A stretch of 7,674 nt of DNA from Spirochaetaceae bacterium (GTDB lineage Bacteria > Spirochaetota > Spirochaetia > DSM-2461). A program made the position numbers and the translations under genes. Each line of letters opens with the position of its first letter. Within the stretch, counting starts at the first letter, position 1. Where the stretch lies: assembly GCA_003246505.1 (NCBI GenBank), contig QKAI01000048.1, positions 1-7,674 on the forward strand, read 5' to 3'. The notes beneath the pieces are model-generated. The model was not told the origin of the DNA and ran no database searches. It was given only the letters and a program-made list of their open reading frames with translations. Positions 6,108-7,674 of the stretch are shown here, piece after piece.

Positions 6108-6641
6108 CTAATCCAGTATGATCGTGTCCTGGTTGATTCCCTCGAAGGAATCGATGATCATGGTGGTGGCCTGGTCGATGATGTCCTCCTGAGCGCCTAT
6201 GCTCAGATCCTCGGGACAGACCACTATGCGGTAAACCGGGGAGGTTTTCTGAATGGGGCCTCCGTCGAATACGACGCCCCGGTCCAGCTCCAGATCCTCC
6301 GCCAGAAGGCATCCCTCCTTGGTCAGTGAGTCGGGCACGTCCCGGCGGAAGCCGATGCTGGTATACTCCACCTTTCTGTCCCCGTCGGTCATGGGGCCTA
6401 TGCTGATGAGGGATCCCGAATAGGTCAGGGCCATGACGCCCCGGTCATCGTTTCTGTCAAAGTAATCGGTCTCCTCCAGTCCCAGATTGGCCATCTGGCT
6501 TTTAAAGGATTCCTCCTTCTCCAGCCACCCGGACCGGAGCCTTTCCATGGTTTCCCCGTCGTTGTTCAGACCGAAGGTCTTGATCACATCCTCCAGATGC
6601 TTTTCTATGGCCGGGGGAATGACGCTGGTTAATGTACTCAT
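6108..6641 (-). CDS. Conserved-looking acidic cytoplasmic protein, function unknown
   Basis: I do not recognise this 177-residue protein. It has no signal peptide or membrane segment. It is strongly acidic: 35 Asp/Glu against 16 Lys/Arg by my count. Residues about 8-58 look helical (AIEKHLEDVIKTFG, METMERLRSGWLEKEE-like stretch). Residues about 65-145 look like beta strands (GVMALTYSGSLISIG, KVEYTSIGFRRDVP, GVVFDGG, SPVYRIVVC). A final helix (QEDIIDQATTMIIDSFEGI) and the short tail DTIILD end it. The only cysteines are C111 and C142, too few for a zinc knuckle. It is surely translated: AAAGGAG lies 7 nt before the ATG, and a strong terminator follows the stop. It is monocistronic and divergent from the FHA-LuxR gene, so the two may share control. 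It could be an enzyme, a chaperone or a binding protein; nothing in the sequence decides. Confidence 0.8.
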   Translation of the reverse strand: MSTLTSVIPPAIEKHLEDVIKTFGLNNDGETMERLRSGWLEKEESFKSQMANLGLEETDYFDRNDDRGVMALTYSGSLISIGPMTDGDRKVEYTSIGFRRDVPDSLTKEGCLLAEDLELDRGVVFDGGPIQKTSPVYRIVVCPEDLSIGAQEDIIDQATTMIIDSFEGINQDTIILD

Positions 6642-6648
6642 AATTCAA

Positions 6649-6655
6649 CTCCTTT
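6649..6655 (-). promoter_or_regulatory. Shine-Dalgarno site of the 6108-6641 gene
   Basis: AAAGGAG on the minus strand lies 7 nt before the ATG at 6641 and fixes that start. It is the clearest ribosome binding site in the window and contrasts with the three genes that have none. Confidence 0.8.
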
Positions 6656-6661
6656 GACCGC

Positions 6662-6687
6662 CCTCCCCGGGGGGGAGGACTTTTTTT
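6662..6687 (+). terminator. Terminator-like hairpin on the plus strand, also in the leader of the minus gene
   Basis: CCTCCCC (6662-6668), a GGG loop and GGGGAGG (6672-6678) form a 7-bp GC stem. On the plus strand it is followed by AC and then seven T (6681-6687), the shape of an intrinsic terminator. No plus-strand gene ends here, so it would stop antisense read-through before the FHA-LuxR gene. On the minus strand the same hairpin would sit in the 5' leader, 7 nt before the AAAGGAG site, and its CCTCC arm could compete for that site. Confidence 0.5.
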
Positions 6688-6710
6688 CCTTGCTAAGTGT
6701 GCGTATTCAT

Positions 6711-6739
6711 AGGATAGCCCCTTTTTTATGCTGAATTAA
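6711..6739 (-). promoter_or_regulatory. Weak candidate promoter of the 6108-6641 gene
   Basis: On the minus strand TTAATT (6739-6734) is followed after 17 bp by TATCCT (6716-6711), which would give a leader of about 60 nt containing the 6662-6678 hairpin. Both boxes are partial matches, and TATGAA (6711-6706) is an alternative -10 box. Confidence 0.25.
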
Positions 6740-6748
6740 TGTGCCGTT

Positions 6749-6759
6749 TGGTATAAAAT
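6749..6759 (+). promoter_or_regulatory. Candidate extended -10 promoter of the FHA-LuxR gene, giving a leaderless mRNA
   Basis: TGGTATAAAAT contains an extended -10 element (TG, one base, TATAAA at 6752-6757; TAAAAT at 6754-6759 overlaps it). Six to eight bases separate it from the GTG at 6766. No good -35 box is seen at the usual distance, which an extended -10 can compensate for. No ribosome binding site lies between the box and the GTG. Confidence 0.45.
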
Positions 6760-6765
6760 AGAATC

Positions 6766-7344
6766 GTGAACAGTAAAGAGAGCGAAAGGGGCTGGTGCCT
6801 GAAGGGGGAACTCAAGGACAGCACTCCCTGGATCGTCCCCCTGGATAAATTGATTTTCACCATAGGCCGTCAGGACACGAACGACCTGATTCTCCCCTCC
6901 CACTCCGTATCCCGGCGACATGCCCGGATCTTCCAGGAGAAGAACGACCTTTACATCGAGGATCTGGACAGCATGAACGGGGTGCGTATCAACGGCAGCC
7001 AGATCGGGGGCAAAACCCGGATCCGCCACGGGGATATCCTGAAGATCGGGGACAGCGAATTCACCCTGAGCCATCAGGACGAACTGCACAGGGATTACGA
7101 GGAGGAGACCCTGGCCCGGAAGACGGACAGGACCCGCATCTCCTTCGCCGACGCCTACGACCTTTCCGAGAGGGAGAGCGAGATACTCTTCTTCCTCATC
7201 AAGGGGCACAGCCTCAAGCAGATCGGGGAGAGCCTTTTCATCTCCACGGGTACCGTGAAGAACCATGTACTGAAAATCTATAAAAAAACCGGATGCCACT
7301 CAAGGATAGAACTATCCACCAGGGCATCCGGTTTTGCGAAGTAG
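6766..7344 (+). CDS. FHA domain / LuxR-type HTH transcriptional regulator
   Basis: This 192-residue cytoplasmic protein joins two domains. The N-terminal FHA domain (about 10-105) has all the usual phosphothreonine-binding landmarks: G34-R35, S49-RR-H52 (VSRRHARIF) and N71-G72 with N76-G77 (DSMNGVRINGSQ). The C-terminal GerE/LuxR-type helix-turn-helix (about 130-188) reads LSERESEILFFLIKGHSLKQ, then ISTGTVKNHVLKIYKKTG with the recognition helix. A short charged linker (about 105-128) joins them. There is no receiver, PAS or autoinducer domain, so the input is probably Ser/Thr phosphorylation of a partner or of the protein itself; no kinase gene is in the window. The start is GTG with no ribosome binding site but a -10 box just upstream. 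No other start keeps the FHA domain whole. The last codons contain a large inverted repeat that serves as the terminator of the opposing gene. Confidence 0.9.
   Translation: MNSKESERGWCLKGELKDSTPWIVPLDKLIFTIGRQDTNDLILPSHSVSRRHARIFQEKNDLYIEDLDSMNGVRINGSQIGGKTRIRHGDILKIGDSEFTLSHQDELHRDYEEETLARKTDRTRISFADAYDLSERESEILFFLIKGHSLKQIGESLFISTGTVKNHVLKIYKKTGCHSRIELSTRASGFAK
7282..7335 (-). terminator. Intrinsic terminator inside the FHA-LuxR coding sequence, for the opposing ABC gene
   Basis: AAAACCGGATGCC (7285-7297) and GGCATCCGGTTTT (7323-7335) are perfect 13-bp inverted copies. Between them GGATA (7304-7308) pairs with TATCC (7313-7317) to make an inner hairpin. On the minus strand the stem opens into seven T (the A run 7282-7288), 27 bp after the stop of the ABC ATPase gene, a convincing terminator. 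On the plus strand only four T follow, so termination there should be weaker. The whole structure lies in the last 21 codons of the regulator gene. Confidence 0.8.
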
Positions 7345-7361
7345 ATCAGCCCCTGGGACGT

Positions 7362-7674
7362 CTATAAAACGTTCTTGAGGAAGTTTTTCGTTTTCTCATG
7401 CTTCGGGTTCTCGAAGAGTTCCTTCGGCTCCCCCTCTTCCAGGATCTTCCCGTCGGCCATGAATGCGACCCGGTCCGCCACTTCCTTGGCGAACCCCGTT
7501 TCGTGGGTCACGCAGAGCATGGTCATGCCCTGTCTGGCCAGGTCGCGCATAACCGCCAGCACCTCCCCCACCAGCTCCGGATCCAGGGCGCTCGTCGGTT
7601 CGTCGAAGAGCATGATCTCCGGCTCCATGGCCAGGGCCCGGGCTATGGCCACCCGCTGCTGCTGCCCCCCGGAG
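7362..7674 (-). CDS. Polar amino-acid ABC transporter ATP-binding protein (GlnQ-like), 5' part outside the window
   Basis: This is the ATPase subunit of an importer for polar amino acids, acting on the inner face of the cytoplasmic membrane with a permease and a substrate-binding protein. Only about the last 104 residues are present; roughly 140, including the Walker A motif, lie beyond the edge. Visible are the ABC signature SGGQQQRVAIARAL at the edge, Walker B with the catalytic Glu and D-loop (MLFDEPTSALDPELV), the H-loop (CVTHETGFAKEVADR) and the family tail (FMADGKILEEGEPKELFENP, then KHEKTKNFL). The tail is typical of the GlnQ/HisP/ArtP group; the substrate cannot be told. The frame is open to the edge, so the GTG at 7652 is internal. 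The gene is convergent with the FHA-LuxR gene, with 17 bp between their stops. Confidence 0.93.
   Translation of the reverse strand, partial: SGGQQQRVAIARALAMEPEIMLFDEPTSALDPELVGEVLAVMRDLARQGMTMLCVTHETGFAKEVADRVAFMADGKILEEGEPKELFENPKHEKTKNFLKNVL

Overview
The window is GC-rich bacterial chromosomal DNA carrying seven protein genes with almost no spare sequence. Two genes are cut by the window edges. The seryl-tRNA synthetase sequence, a loose lipoprotein signal (LTAC) and an FHA-LuxR regulator together suggest a spirochaete, possibly a free-living Spirochaeta-like or Treponema-like lineage. That placement is an inference from remembered family features; no search was run.

Layout, left to right: (1) the C-terminal three quarters of a GalE-type UDP-glucose 4-epimerase (+). 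(2) A convergent predicted lipoprotein of unknown function (-), whose 3' end overlaps galE by 24 bp. (3) A divergent 155-bp promoter region. (4) serS and nadE (+), overlapping by one base (TGATG) and probably one transcript. (5) A nucleotidyltransferase-fold protein with a long uncharacterised C-terminal part (+), which seems to have its own promoter. (6) A strong intrinsic terminator between convergent genes. (7) A small acidic protein of unknown function (-). (8) A divergent 124-bp promoter region. (9) An FHA-LuxR-type transcription factor without a receiver domain (+). (10) The C-terminal part of a polar amino-acid ABC transporter ATPase (-), convergent with the regulator.

The genes do not form one obvious pathway. 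serS (tRNA charging) and nadE (NAD synthesis) are housekeeping genes. The others are an envelope protein, an unassigned nucleotidyltransferase, an unknown cytoplasmic protein and a regulator that probably reads phosphothreonine. There is no CRISPR array, insertion sequence, phage gene, tRNA or rRNA. No intergenic stretch reaches 300 bases.

The most noteworthy features are regulatory. Three genes (starts at 1536 -, 4998 + and 6766 +) have a -10-like box ending about 6 to 8 nt before the start codon and lack a Shine-Dalgarno sequence, which suggests leaderless mRNAs. The terminator for the ABC ATPase gene is a 13-bp perfect inverted repeat lying inside the last codons of the opposing FHA-LuxR gene. 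I see no clear candidate for a wholly new multi-gene system. The nucleotidyltransferase, the acidic 177-residue protein and the FHA-LuxR regulator are the least explained proteins.
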